From a virus, in the IMG/VR virus record IMGVR_UViG_3300049846_000155, positions 1-31,829 of that record: 31,829 bases of DNA. One strand, given 5' to 3'. The notes below the pieces were generated by a model. It ran no database searches and was not told the DNA's origin. It worked only from the letters and a program-made list of their open reading frames with translations. How positions within the stretch are numbered: position 1 is the first letter of the stretch; each line of letters begins with the position of its first letter. Positions 22,301 to 29,622 of the stretch are shown here, piece after piece. The position numbers and the translations under genes are program-made.

Positions 22301-25293
22301 ATGCAATGGCAGATAAAATTGCCTCAGAGCGAGTAAGAAAAGAAGTAGGCAGCATCCTTACTGATGCCACTCTTGCTGACAAGATAATGGAGATGGTTCA
22401 TACAAGGCAGCGAGATCAAGTGCTGCATGATGACATGCAGGCTATGTATGCTAAGTCTCCAACAAAAGCTGCAAGCATGATTGGAAAGCTTCTCAGAAGG
22501 CCACCGACTCCGGCTGAATTAAATAAGGCTGTAGCAGAAGCAACGCAGAAGAAAAAACTTGGCGCAATAAGTTCAAGGAAAAGGGCTGAGTATGAAAAGA
22601 AATATGCAAAATCAAAAGTAGCATACTTCAAGCGAGGGGATAGTGCTGGCGTACAGCAAAGTCTTCGTGATGAAGCTTACTCGTCTGCTGCATACCAAGA
22701 AGAGCTTGCTATCGAGAAAAGGCTTACAAAATTTGTAGAAAAAGCCAGGAAGATAAACTCACTTAAGACAGATGAAACCAGCAAGACAAGGGACATGGAT
22801 ACAATCTATGCAATCCGTGCGATCCTATCTCGCGTTGGCTTATCAAACGATAGAGGCACGAAAAGCGTTGCGGACTATCTAAGGAAAACAAAAGAATATG
22901 ATCCTGCAACATACGACAGGATTGTTGGATTCTTTGAGGGGACTCTTAACGCACTTCCTGGTGAGGTTGGTCGATTCAGAGACATAACTGTAGAACAGTT
23001 TGACCAGCTTGAGGCGATGGTCGACGGTTTGTATGAACTATCAAGCACACTTAAAACTATTAATGTTGGTAAAGAGAAAGTTCTGAAAGAACAAGCAATA
23101 AAGGAAATAACCGGATCTCTATCAGACATCTCAAAAAAAGTACCAGTAGGTAAGAGAGTTACAGCAAAAGATGGTTTCAACAGATTCGCCCAGAAGTTCA
23201 CTATTGGTTCTATCCGCATGAGATCACTTGCTGATGAGCTTGATCTTGGTAACATCAATGGACCTATACATAAGTATATTTTCGATCCAGTACAAAACGC
23301 TGTCGTGACTTTTACAAGAGAGCGAAATAAGAAGTTCAAAGAGCTTGCAAAGATTTTGAACAAATACACGAAGACATGGGAAGAGCGAGAAATTATTTTT
23401 AAGGATGGCGGAACAGACGAAGACGGTAACGCCATTGATTTCGTTTTCACAAACACAGCTCACCTCATATCTGCACTTAGACATATCGGTAATGAAAGCA
23501 ACAAAAGAAAACTTTTGCTTGGTTACGGATGGGCCACTGAAACTGAAGTCCAGGCTGCTGACGGTAGCACGACCACGGTTTTTGATTCATCTAAATGGGA
23601 CAACTTCATCATAGGTCTCCAACAAAAAGGCATCCTTAAAAAAGAACACTACGATTATCTTCAGGCTGAGTGGGATTTAAATAAGAGCCTTCTTCCTGCT
23701 GCTCAAAAGGCGCATAAAGAAATGTATGGATATCACTTCAATGAGATAGAGTTGTCTCCGGTTGTTACTCCATGGGGCAATTATGCTGGTGGTTACGTTC
23801 CAGCTATTGTTGATAAGTCGCTTCTTGTTGGTGATCACAAAAATCAGGAAGAGTTGGAATCATTAACTAATCAGTATATGTTTCCAACCACTGGCCGTGG
23901 CTTTACTAAGGGCCGTAATGAGAATTATACAGAGAAGCTTTTGCTTGATATGAAACAGGTTCCTAACCACCTAGACAAGGTTCTTAGGTTTACTCATATT
24001 GAGCCATCCGTTAAAAATGTAGCTAAACTTGTAAAAACAAAAGAAGTTCAAGCGTCCATTGACGGAGTTCGTCCAGGTAGTGTTGAACACGTTGTGTTGC
24101 CTTGGTTAAGAAGAGCCGCATCACAGAGCACTGTTTCTGCACCAGAGCAGGCAATATGGAAAGCACTTGAGGGCGTATCAAAATCATTAAGATCAAATGC
24201 ATCTATGCGATTCCTTATGGGTTCGTTCTCAAATGCGTTTCAACAAGTGACAGGAGGATCTGTTGCGTCAGCAAGACTTGGACCAAAATATGTAGCCCTT
24301 GGATATGCTCAGGCTATGACAAGTCCTTTTGAGACGATTAAAAGCATAAGTGAACGGTCAGAGATGATGGCACAGCGTTTTGAACAGGAGAACGTGCAGC
24401 TTAATGGAGAGATAAAAGAACTCATCGTAAATCCAACTGGATACGAGAAAACAAAAGAGTTTATCCAACAAAACGCCCTTATCCTGCAAAACATAACCCA
24501 GTCGTTTACTGATAGATCCGTATGGCTTGCGGCCTATGCTAAGGCTACCGATCAGAAGATGTCAGAAGCCGATGCAGTGAAGTTCGCAGATAATGAAGTC
24601 ATTCTAACTCAGGGATCAAACCTTGCTTCCGAAATATCAGAGACAGAAGTAGGAAACAATTCCTACAAACTCCTAACTATGTTCTGGGGATACTTCAACA
24701 TGGTTGCTAACCTGAACCGTGGAGAGTTCGCCAAGGCAATGCGCACAGGCGGTTATGGTGAAGCTGTTCCTAGGCTTATGTTTACATACTTCTGGTCTGT
24801 TGCTATGGCTGCCGGATTGTCTGATTTAATCATGCAGGCTATGAACGGATCTCTTTCTGATGAAGACGATGATGGGATTCTTGATGAACTTATGTTCACC
24901 ATGAGCACAGCTCAGTTCAAGTACGCAGCAAGGCTTGCTCCTCCTGGTGCCAACATCTTCACTTCTCTTGCTGTTGGTCATTTTACCGATGTTCAGTACG
25001 ATGACCGCATCTCCATGTCTCCTGTTCTTTCTCAAATAGAGTCTGGAGAGAGGGCTTTAGACAACTGGGAAATGTACTTCAAGAAAGACAACCCTAAATA
25101 CCTTAAAAAAGCGATTGGACCAACGCTGGATACAGCTACACTATTTACAGGTATTCCGTTCTCACTCGCTGCAAGGCCGTTGAATTATCTTATGGAAACA
25201 GACGTTCAGCCTACGAACTCAGTTGGTGACTTCTTAGACTTTAGTAGGGGATTAGTAACAGGCAAAACTGGACAAGAAGGCAAAAAGAAATAA
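19324..25293 (+). CDS. Giant internal virion polyvalent protein with zincin motif
   Basis: A 1989-aa protein, the largest in the window, in the place of T7 gp16. The N-terminus FNPSEDYAKATPQPE is typical of phage large polyvalent proteins. A Gly/Ala-rich hydrophobic region (about 185-235) could insert into membrane. HETGH lies at residues 645-649 (THETGHLWL), a zinc metallopeptidase motif with H645, E646 and H649; the third ligand is not certain. Residues about 1650-1989 are helical, with a hydrophobic YFWSVAMAAGLSDLIMQAM segment (about 1820-1840), and resemble the C-terminal domain found in polyvalent proteins. No lysozyme-type domain is evident. It may be ejected with DNA and cut host or virion proteins during entry. 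The TAATG start couples it to the gene before. Confidence 0.85.
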   Translation: MPGFNPSEDYAKATPQPEAQSGFNPTEEETVPAVIDIAADIPQDKAAQIFKYAEKLGVPETFVDSNFDEVKKQVDKDDFDIAEFRAKSPLLAAWKANDPYKFSFSKPELGFFGGIEHSLRVAKDAYNRGANQQELGELYDTQRGKGYLGPIELKRLSDIENENLKADRRYGLGKLDYIANTVGQTFGQGAITALGTTAVRAGAAVGGGLLAGPAGAVVAERTAAVPLAAYTGYRSLKMNRGFAYKDLVDGGVDHATASDIAQGIGVINSVIEAGSDYVMGGILASGIKKITAQYGGKAMSVIVKEALMQPTKRAALIAASKKMAGAGASEGIEEFLQALVSGGGKSIAQDMSGVAANDPRRESVGQVLKQGAGEGIDAAIGSALSFGLISAGTNLHSDIASIRKAEADYQEAKGLEPQISESVVLGSNEKVGEELLGVTFQGSEKETTYIDTTKFEEYWSSKGLDPRAVAAEIMGDNGASFDEAKNESKYIEIPTSKYNMSIVRPGHGDFFRDHKKFSPEDLTKAEADELLKDVEKFLDESKKLTPEQIAEQSFIKDHVRDTVLKSGRFDALYADAVANLYDLRYSERAELLGVEKNDLYRKSLLSIENGPAIGKTTDERGALRYVNGLPKMTLGEDADLSTITHETGHLWLNEMMSDEAVVASVESKNFRQQAFLEDMQTVRGFFGKQNHASALKVIEKLHKTMTSKLNKDPANKDLQRFVSDTTGALEEIKNNGGEKFLAEKSATLFQGVDEKHKWVFITPYHEMFADGFNKYLIEGKAPDKSLRGLYSRFKSFLMQIYLNSKNIGVNLTDEMRGVFDRLITINQKREQDLPEFKPLIANPEKWGMTKTEAASYSNNTKAMREAEEAKAFELASEDMLKERAAMESDLYDKAFADAKAELKSDKRYVALNVFKHGEGPDGAPIPAQFKKLLGGLNKKEVTRLYGADTANSLPQYVFKSYAKKEDLETTSKTLGFAGSEDLINQIKGLEDVDAMADKIASERVRKEVGSILTDATLADKIMEMVHTRQRDQVLHDDMQAMYAKSPTKAASMIGKLLRRPPTPAELNKAVAEATQKKKLGAISSRKRAEYEKKYAKSKVAYFKRGDSAGVQQSLRDEAYSSAAYQEELAIEKRLTKFVEKARKINSLKTDETSKTRDMDTIYAIRAILSRVGLSNDRGTKSVADYLRKTKEYDPATYDRIVGFFEGTLNALPGEVGRFRDITVEQFDQLEAMVDGLYELSSTLKTINVGKEKVLKEQAIKEITGSLSDISKKVPVGKRVTAKDGFNRFAQKFTIGSIRMRSLADELDLGNINGPIHKYIFDPVQNAVVTFTRERNKKFKELAKILNKYTKTWEEREIIFKDGGTDEDGNAIDFVFTNTAHLISALRHIGNESNKRKLLLGYGWATETEVQAADGSTTTVFDSSKWDNFIIGLQQKGILKKEHYDYLQAEWDLNKSLLPAAQKAHKEMYGYHFNEIELSPVVTPWGNYAGGYVPAIVDKSLLVGDHKNQEELESLTNQYMFPTTGRGFTKGRNENYTEKLLLDMKQVPNHLDKVLRFTHIEPSVKNVAKLVKTKEVQASIDGVRPGSVEHVVLPWLRRAASQSTVSAPEQAIWKALEGVSKSLRSNASMRFLMGSFSNAFQQVTGGSVASARLGPKYVALGYAQAMTSPFETIKSISERSEMMAQRFEQENVQLNGEIKELIVNPTGYEKTKEFIQQNALILQNITQSFTDRSVWLAAYAKATDQKMSEADAVKFADNEVILTQGSNLASEISETEVGNNSYKLLTMFWGYFNMVANLNRGEFAKAMRTGGYGEAVPRLMFTYFWSVAMAAGLSDLIMQAMNGSLSDEDDDGILDELMFTMSTAQFKYAARLAPPGANIFTSLAVGHFTDVQYDDRISMSPVLSQIESGERALDNWEMYFKKDNPKYLKKAIGPTLDTATLFTGIPFSLAARPLNYLMETDVQPTNSVGDFLDFSRGLVTGKTGQEGKKK

Positions 25294-25307
25294 ACTAGGA
25301 GAAAGAC

Positions 25308-26780
25308 ATGACCATAGCTAGTACCATCAACAGAAACGACTATCCTGGCACTGGAGCGCAAACCACGTTCACCTATAGCTTTAGAATCATTGAAGATTCT
25401 GATTTGTTGGTGATTCATACTGACAATGCAGGAGTTGACACTGAATGGACCCTTGGGGTGGAATACACCGTTACAGGAGCAGGGGCCGCTGCTGGTGGAA
25501 CTGTAGTCGTTAAGACCACTCCAACGGATTACACTCCAGACTCAGACGAGTTCATTTCCATTCGACGAGTTCGCCCGCTCACTCAAACTACGGACATAAG
25601 AAACCAAGGAAGTTTCTATCCAGAGGCTCATGAGGATGCTTTTGACCATTTGATCATGATCGCCCAACAGCATCAAGATGACATTGATAGGTCAATCAAG
25701 CTTCCAGATTCCATTGACTTTGCTGATTTCAACACAGATCTACCAACCACAATAGTCGGCGAAGCAAGCGTAACGATCATAACTAATCCTGCCGGTGATG
25801 GCTTTGTAGTTGGTCCTACTGCTGCTGCTATTGAAGGAGCACAGGCTGAAGCAACTGCTGCGGCCGCTAGTGCTGCTGCTGCATTAGTAAGTGAAACAAA
25901 CGCTGCTGCTAGTGCGGCTTCTGCTGCTGTAACGGTTTCAGGTCTTCTTGGTAATGACGTTTCATTTAAGGTATTTGGCGACTCTCCTGTAACGCTGACA
26001 TCTGCTGACAAGGGTAAGGTGATATCGTGTGATTGCACCGGTGGGGCGATCGCTATCACTCTTCCTGCCATTGCTGGACTAACCCTTACATACCCATTTG
26101 GTCTTGTAATAAAAAAGACAGACTCATCTGCTAATAAGATCACGGTAACGAGAGCGTCTACGGATACTATTGATGGAGCTACATCAATAGAGATTGAGTC
26201 TCAGTACGAAGGTATTTTATTGTTTGCTGAAAATTCAACAGCTCCAGATCAGTGGAGCATGATTAAGTTTGGGGCTGCTAGTGCTGGTGGCGGCGGTGGA
26301 GCACTAATCTGGAACGATGACGGACCTAACGCTCCTGTATACTCTTCTGAGTTTGGCAATGAGGTATACCTGTTTGAAGCTGGTCTTGGTCAGACTATCT
26401 ATACAGTGGTTAAGGTTCCTTCTACCTATGTAGTTGGACGACCCATTGCTCTTAAAATTAGTCAGTATACACCTGACAACTTTGCAACAATGCTTCTAAC
26501 ATCTGTGACAACCCTTATATCTACAGGGTCGTCAGCCATGAGTTCAACAACCAACCAATACACGAGCACCAATTCTGCTCTTTCAAACTCTGTAGCGTAT
26601 CAATTAAGAACGGTTTCATTGGATCTAACAACAAAGTCCACAGATCCATCACCAGGACAGATAAATGGTGTGGCAGTGGCACCAAACGATCTACTTCTGG
26701 TCGCCGTTAGTAGGGGCACAGACACCTCTACGGAACACGTTAGGCTTGTTCCTGGTGGCTGCGAAACAACTTTTAGATAG
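25308..26780 (+). CDS. Tail fibre / tailspike with T7-type attachment domain
   Basis: A 490-aa protein with AGGAG about 8 nt before the ATG. The first about 130 residues follow the T7 gp17-type virion-attachment domain: NDYPGTGAQTTFTYSFRI, a beta-rich stretch, then FISIRRVRPLTQTTDIRNQG and EAHEDAFDHLIMIAQQHQDD (about 108-127). A RSIKLPDS turn leads to an Ala-rich helical segment (about 170-212) that looks like a trimeric shaft. Residues about 225-320 carry a beta module (ITLPAIAGL...LVIKKTDSSANKITVT...DQWSM) also seen in the 8238 gene product. The C-terminus (about 330-490) is a distinct Ser/Thr-rich domain of unknown type, probably for receptor contact or binding the next protein. No enzyme motif is seen. 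Confidence 0.82.
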   Translation: MTIASTINRNDYPGTGAQTTFTYSFRIIEDSDLLVIHTDNAGVDTEWTLGVEYTVTGAGAAAGGTVVVKTTPTDYTPDSDEFISIRRVRPLTQTTDIRNQGSFYPEAHEDAFDHLIMIAQQHQDDIDRSIKLPDSIDFADFNTDLPTTIVGEASVTIITNPAGDGFVVGPTAAAIEGAQAEATAAAASAAAALVSETNAAASAASAAVTVSGLLGNDVSFKVFGDSPVTLTSADKGKVISCDCTGGAIAITLPAIAGLTLTYPFGLVIKKTDSSANKITVTRASTDTIDGATSIEIESQYEGILLFAENSTAPDQWSMIKFGAASAGGGGGALIWNDDGPNAPVYSSEFGNEVYLFEAGLGQTIYTVVKVPSTYVVGRPIALKISQYTPDNFATMLLTSVTTLISTGSSAMSSTTNQYTSTNSALSNSVAYQLRTVSLDLTTKSTDPSPGQINGVAVAPNDLLLVAVSRGTDTSTEHVRLVPGGCETTFR

Positions 26781-26788
26781 GGAGATAT

Positions 26789-28654
26789 ATGAAAAAACTA
26801 GCACTACTTGGATTATTTATTGGAGCCTTAGCGTTTGGAGCCATTGGGGAAGTAGAGAAGCAGGACTTCGCCAATAAGAATATCCTTCCTAATAGCGGAT
26901 TTGAGAATGGTAAAGCAAAGTGGGCTGCAAGCGGTGGAACATTCACAACCACTACTACAGCGGCACGAGTTGGATATGGTGGAGCAGCAGCATCGTTTGA
27001 TGCTAGTGCAGGATCTCAGATCTTGAGTGCCTCTGCTCTAACAATTCCACCTGCGCTATATGGACGTAACGGTACGTTCTCATGCTTAATCCAAACCCCT
27101 ACTGGCACGGCTACTCATACACTGTCAGTATATGACGGATCAAACACACTAGCTTCTCAGACAGTAGTAAGCTCTACTGCATATACTAAAGTAGAAGTTA
27201 ACTTCGTATTTCCATCAAGTGGATTGATTACTCCAAGGATTACGTCAGCAGCAGATGAGCCTACCATCTATGTGGACGGATGCTATCTTGGTGCTGCTTC
27301 TAACATTTCAAACGTGAGTCAGGCTCAGTTTATTGGGAGCGCATACATACCAACTGTTGCTAACTGTACTTGGAGTAGAACTAGCACATCTTTTGGTGCG
27401 TTCACTGCGGACACAGATTGCGGCGGTCCTACTGTGGAGTTTAACCCTGGACCAGGGACTATCCAAACAACAGACGCCGACCTACCTCGTTTTACGGTAA
27501 ACAATCTTCCTCCAGGTTACTACGAGGTGTCTATTGAAACAAGCCAAGGGACAACCGAGAACATTAATGCGGCGCTTGCTATTAGCGATGGTACAACAAC
27601 AAGCGGTGCCACTAGTTATAACACTAACGCTGGAAGTGAATTTGGTCACTACGTTAAAGGATTTTTCTCATATACCTCTTCAGGAAATAGATCTTTTGAA
27701 CTATATGGACGGTCAGCATCCGGAACTTTTAACGTGGTTCATACTCAGCAAGCTGGGGTTGCTAAGATGAACTTTAGCATTAAAAGATATCCGTCAGCTT
27801 CAGAGGTGGCTTATAACCCATCTCAAGTTCCTGCGTTGTGGAGTGGATATCATGAAGATACTTGCGTGTTTGCGTTCTCCACAAATAGCTTGGCTGATTC
27901 TGCTGATGATGGAACCTGCACTCTAGTTGAGACTAAAAACATTAACTTCGGTACAGTGGTAACCTACGGAGCTTCTAAACCTGGAATTACATTTACACCT
28001 AAGATCACTGGAGACTTTGAGGTATGCGCATCGTTTAGTGCAGATAACTCAGCTACAGGTGAGACTAAGTTTGAGCTTAGTGATACGACTCCAACAACTG
28101 TTAATACTGTAATCAAACAGGCTGACACAAACATACAGGACTACGGTCCGGTGTGTGGTATTTACAGCGTATCGTCACTTTCATCTAAGACGGTTAGGTT
28201 AAGGGGTGCTACTGACTCTGGTACTGTAAGCATCACCTCTGCTTCATACACGGCTTACAATGCAAAGCCTGTAAGATGGACCATTAAACAGATCACCCCT
28301 CAAGTGTCTAACCCACAGATTGTAAATTCTGTTACCTCTGAGTCAAGTGGTGGTGTAAAGATTGCTTCTGCATATATTACAAACTCAGGAACACCAACAG
28401 TATCAAGTCAGGACGGTAGCTTCATCACTTCAATTACTGACAATGGCGTTGGTGATTTTACATTGAACTATTCATCTAGCACATGGAGTGCTGCTCCTAG
28501 ATGTTTCATTAGTCCAGCGTCTGGTGGGGGTTACTGGTGTAACGGTCAAAGCGTACCGACAACAACGACAGCACGTTTTCAGTGTTGGAACGTAAGTGGA
28601 GGCGGTACTGCCGCTGACTTTGCAGTTCAGGTTATGTGTGTAGGGGCTAAATAA
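26789..28654 (+). CDS. Secreted-type adhesin with carbohydrate-binding-like domain
   Basis: A 621-aa protein with GGGAG about 7 nt before the ATG. It begins with a Sec-type signal peptide: KK, then LALLGLFIGALAFGAIG, with likely cleavage after about residue 20. Residues about 33-160 (NILPNSGFENGKAKWAAS ... FVFPSSGLITPRI ... IYVDGCYLG) resemble a CBM4/9-type beta sandwich often found on adhesins. The middle holds two or three more beta units with paired Cys. The end (SSQDGSFITSITDNGVGDFT ... APRCFISPASGGGYWC, about 535-590) looks like a terminal receptor-binding module. Position after the tail fibre suggests a receptor-binding protein. The signal peptide is odd for a virion protein and might instead mark an exported factor. 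Confidence 0.7.
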   Translation: MKKLALLGLFIGALAFGAIGEVEKQDFANKNILPNSGFENGKAKWAASGGTFTTTTTAARVGYGGAAASFDASAGSQILSASALTIPPALYGRNGTFSCLIQTPTGTATHTLSVYDGSNTLASQTVVSSTAYTKVEVNFVFPSSGLITPRITSAADEPTIYVDGCYLGAASNISNVSQAQFIGSAYIPTVANCTWSRTSTSFGAFTADTDCGGPTVEFNPGPGTIQTTDADLPRFTVNNLPPGYYEVSIETSQGTTENINAALAISDGTTTSGATSYNTNAGSEFGHYVKGFFSYTSSGNRSFELYGRSASGTFNVVHTQQAGVAKMNFSIKRYPSASEVAYNPSQVPALWSGYHEDTCVFAFSTNSLADSADDGTCTLVETKNINFGTVVTYGASKPGITFTPKITGDFEVCASFSADNSATGETKFELSDTTPTTVNTVIKQADTNIQDYGPVCGIYSVSSLSSKTVRLRGATDSGTVSITSASYTAYNAKPVRWTIKQITPQVSNPQIVNSVTSESSGGVKIASAYITNSGTPTVSSQDGSFITSITDNGVGDFTLNYSSSTWSAAPRCFISPASGGGYWCNGQSVPTTTTARFQCWNVSGGGTAADFAVQVMCVGAK

Positions 28655-28677
28655 CCAACATGATCCAAGGAGGGATT

Positions 28678-28923
28678 ATGAGTAAACTATCAGAGAATAC
28701 TTTAATTCCCCTGGGATTGGCTATAGTGGCAATAGGCGGAGCCGCTGTGTGGTTAACTACAATACATCTATCAAACAACGCTAACGCTGAAAACATTGTA
28801 GAGATCAAAGCTACTGTTGATAAGTACTCAGATACACAGCAGAAGATCTTTGAATCTATAAATCAGATTAAGCAGGATGTTTCTGAGATTAAGACCGAGT
28901 TAAAATATATTCGCAAGAAATAG
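28678..28923 (+). CDS. Small membrane protein with coiled-coil tail (lysis region)
   Basis: An 81-aa protein. I start it at ATG 28678 because AAGGAGGG (28668-28675) sits just upstream, whereas the in-frame ATG 28660 has none. One transmembrane helix (about residues 9-28, IPLGLAIVAIGGAAVWLTT) is followed by a soluble coiled-coil tail (about 39-81) with IxxIKxxVxxI-type heptads and a KK end. This topology suits an i-spanin or a holin-associated protein. It lies at the start of the probable lysis cassette. No further assignment can be made from sequence alone. Confidence 0.65.
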   Translation: MSKLSENTLIPLGLAIVAIGGAAVWLTTIHLSNNANAENIVEIKATVDKYSDTQQKIFESINQIKQDVSEIKTELKYIRKK

Positions 28924-28938
28924 AAAAGCTGGCATAAT
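28910..28938 (+). promoter_or_regulatory. Possible promoter before lysis genes
   Basis: A -35-like TTCGCA (28910-28915) and a -10-like CATAAT (28933-28938) are separated by 17 nt, matching consensus at 4 of 6 and 5 of 6 positions. The site overlaps the end of the membrane-protein gene and would start transcription near 28945, ahead of the 28972 gene with its AAAGGGG ribosome binding site. Such matches are common by chance. Confidence 0.25.
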
Positions 28939-28971
28939 AAACACATCTCACATGGAAAGGGGATAATAAGT

Positions 28972-29202
28972 ATGGAAGCTGTATTCGCTGATATTATGAA
29001 AGTATTGGAAGGTGCTGTAGCTCAATCCGCTATGGTTGCCGTTGTTATTGAGTTTGTTCTTCGTATGATCCCATCTGCTAAACCACTTGGTATTGCATAC
29101 ATCATCGCTGATGTTGCTAAAGCAGTTGGCGGAATCTTCATGAAGGTTGGAGAGTTGCTTGATAAAGTACTCCCACAAAAGATTAAGCCCCCAGTAGAAT
29201 AA
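28972..29202 (+). CDS. Holin-like small hydrophobic protein (candidate)
   Basis: A 76-aa protein with a good ribosome binding site (AAAGGGG, about 8-14 nt upstream). Residues about 12-32 (LEGAVAQSAMVAVVIEFVLR) form one likely membrane helix. A second amphipathic stretch (PLGIAYIIADVAKAVGGIFM, about 38-57) could form another. The tail LLDKVLPQKIKPPVE is basic. Small size, two hydrophobic stretches, basic tail and location two genes before the endolysin gene fit a holin, which would make pores to release the endolysin. It recalls small proteins I associate with phages of predatory bacteria, which is a weak impression. No experimental family signature is available. Confidence 0.55.
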   Translation: MEAVFADIMKVLEGAVAQSAMVAVVIEFVLRMIPSAKPLGIAYIIADVAKAVGGIFMKVGELLDKVLPQKIKPPVE

Positions 29203-29206
29203 CTAC

Positions 29207-29452
29207 ATGGATTGGTTGACACAATCATTAGGTTTGGGGAAGGCGATCTTCCAATATCTGGACCGCTTAAATGGAACCAAGTATTACGATCGTCTTCTCC
29301 TTGCCGAAAAGGATTACTATGCGGAACTTAATAAGCCTCCAGAGTTTCTTGATGACAATCGGCTTTCTCACCTTAGGATTGAGCTTGAGTTATTGCTCAA
29401 CACTGCCTGTTCTCAGATTGGAAGCGCAGCAATTAAGGCTGGATCCCAGTAA
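29207..29452 (+). CDS. Small helical protein of lysis region
   Basis: An 81-aa protein beginning 4 nt after the previous stop without a clear ribosome binding site, so translation probably depends on reinitiation. It is mainly helical and charged: LGKAIFQYLDRLNGTKYYDR (about 10-29), LLLAEKDYYAELNK (about 30-43), then HLRIELELLLNTACSQIGSAA (about 55-75). There is no true membrane helix. Its last 134 nt are shared in another frame with the lipoprotein-like gene at 29319, an arrangement like nested lysis genes. The conservation-like pattern KDYYxELNKP suggests it is real, but the function is unknown. Confidence 0.6.
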   Translation: MDWLTQSLGLGKAIFQYLDRLNGTKYYDRLLLAEKDYYAELNKPPEFLDDNRLSHLRIELELLLNTACSQIGSAAIKAGSQ

Positions 29453-29618
29453 GCCTACGGTGTACTTTACTTACACTGAGTGTGTTAAAAAGTTCTTAGG
29501 TGCTTGCACCAAGAAGGAATTGAAGCGTAAAGAATATGATTTGGCTGACCCTGCAACTCGCAGTATGTTTATTTCTATGGGTTTTGTATTCCAAGTGAGA
29601 GAGAAACCTGGGCAATAG
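29319..29618 (+). CDS. Lipoprotein-like protein overlapping upstream gene
   Basis: A 99-aa protein starting at ATG 29319 with a good AAAGGA sequence (29308-29313), inside the 3' part of the 29207 gene but in another frame (+1 relative to it). It begins with R2 followed by a hydrophobic stretch (LISLQSFLMTIGFLTLGLSL) ending LSYC with Cys at 26, a near-lipobox in which the residue before Cys is Tyr rather than Gly/Ala/Ser. The mature part has a Cys pair (YTECVKKFLGACTK, about 53-66), then KRKEYDLADPATRSMFISMGFVFQVRE (about 70-96). Overlap plus lipid-type signal resembles o-spanins, though the partner lacks a membrane helix. A lipoprotein role in envelope disruption is likely, but not proven. 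Confidence 0.6.
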   Translation: MRNLISLQSFLMTIGFLTLGLSLSYCSTLPVLRLEAQQLRLDPSKPTVYFTYTECVKKFLGACTKKELKRKEYDLADPATRSMFISMGFVFQVREKPGQ

Positions 29619-29622
29619 TTAT

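Noticed and set aside
20994-23456. Minus-strand frames of 189 and 193 aa
   Set aside because: Both are antisense to the giant core protein and show Ser/Phe/Leu-rich compositions typical of shadow frames.
25830-25935. GCTGCTG-rich tract as a DNA repeat element
   Set aside because: It encodes the Ala-rich shaft of the tail fibre and reflects that protein composition.
9140-28654. Diversity-generating retroelement, as BPP-1 has
   Set aside because: No reverse transcriptase and no near-identical template/variable repeats differing at A positions were seen in the window. The relevant genes could lie outside.
28948-29178. 76-aa minus-strand frame in lysis region
   Set aside because: It overlaps the holin-like gene with its better ribosome binding site, and the product is low in structure-like pattern.
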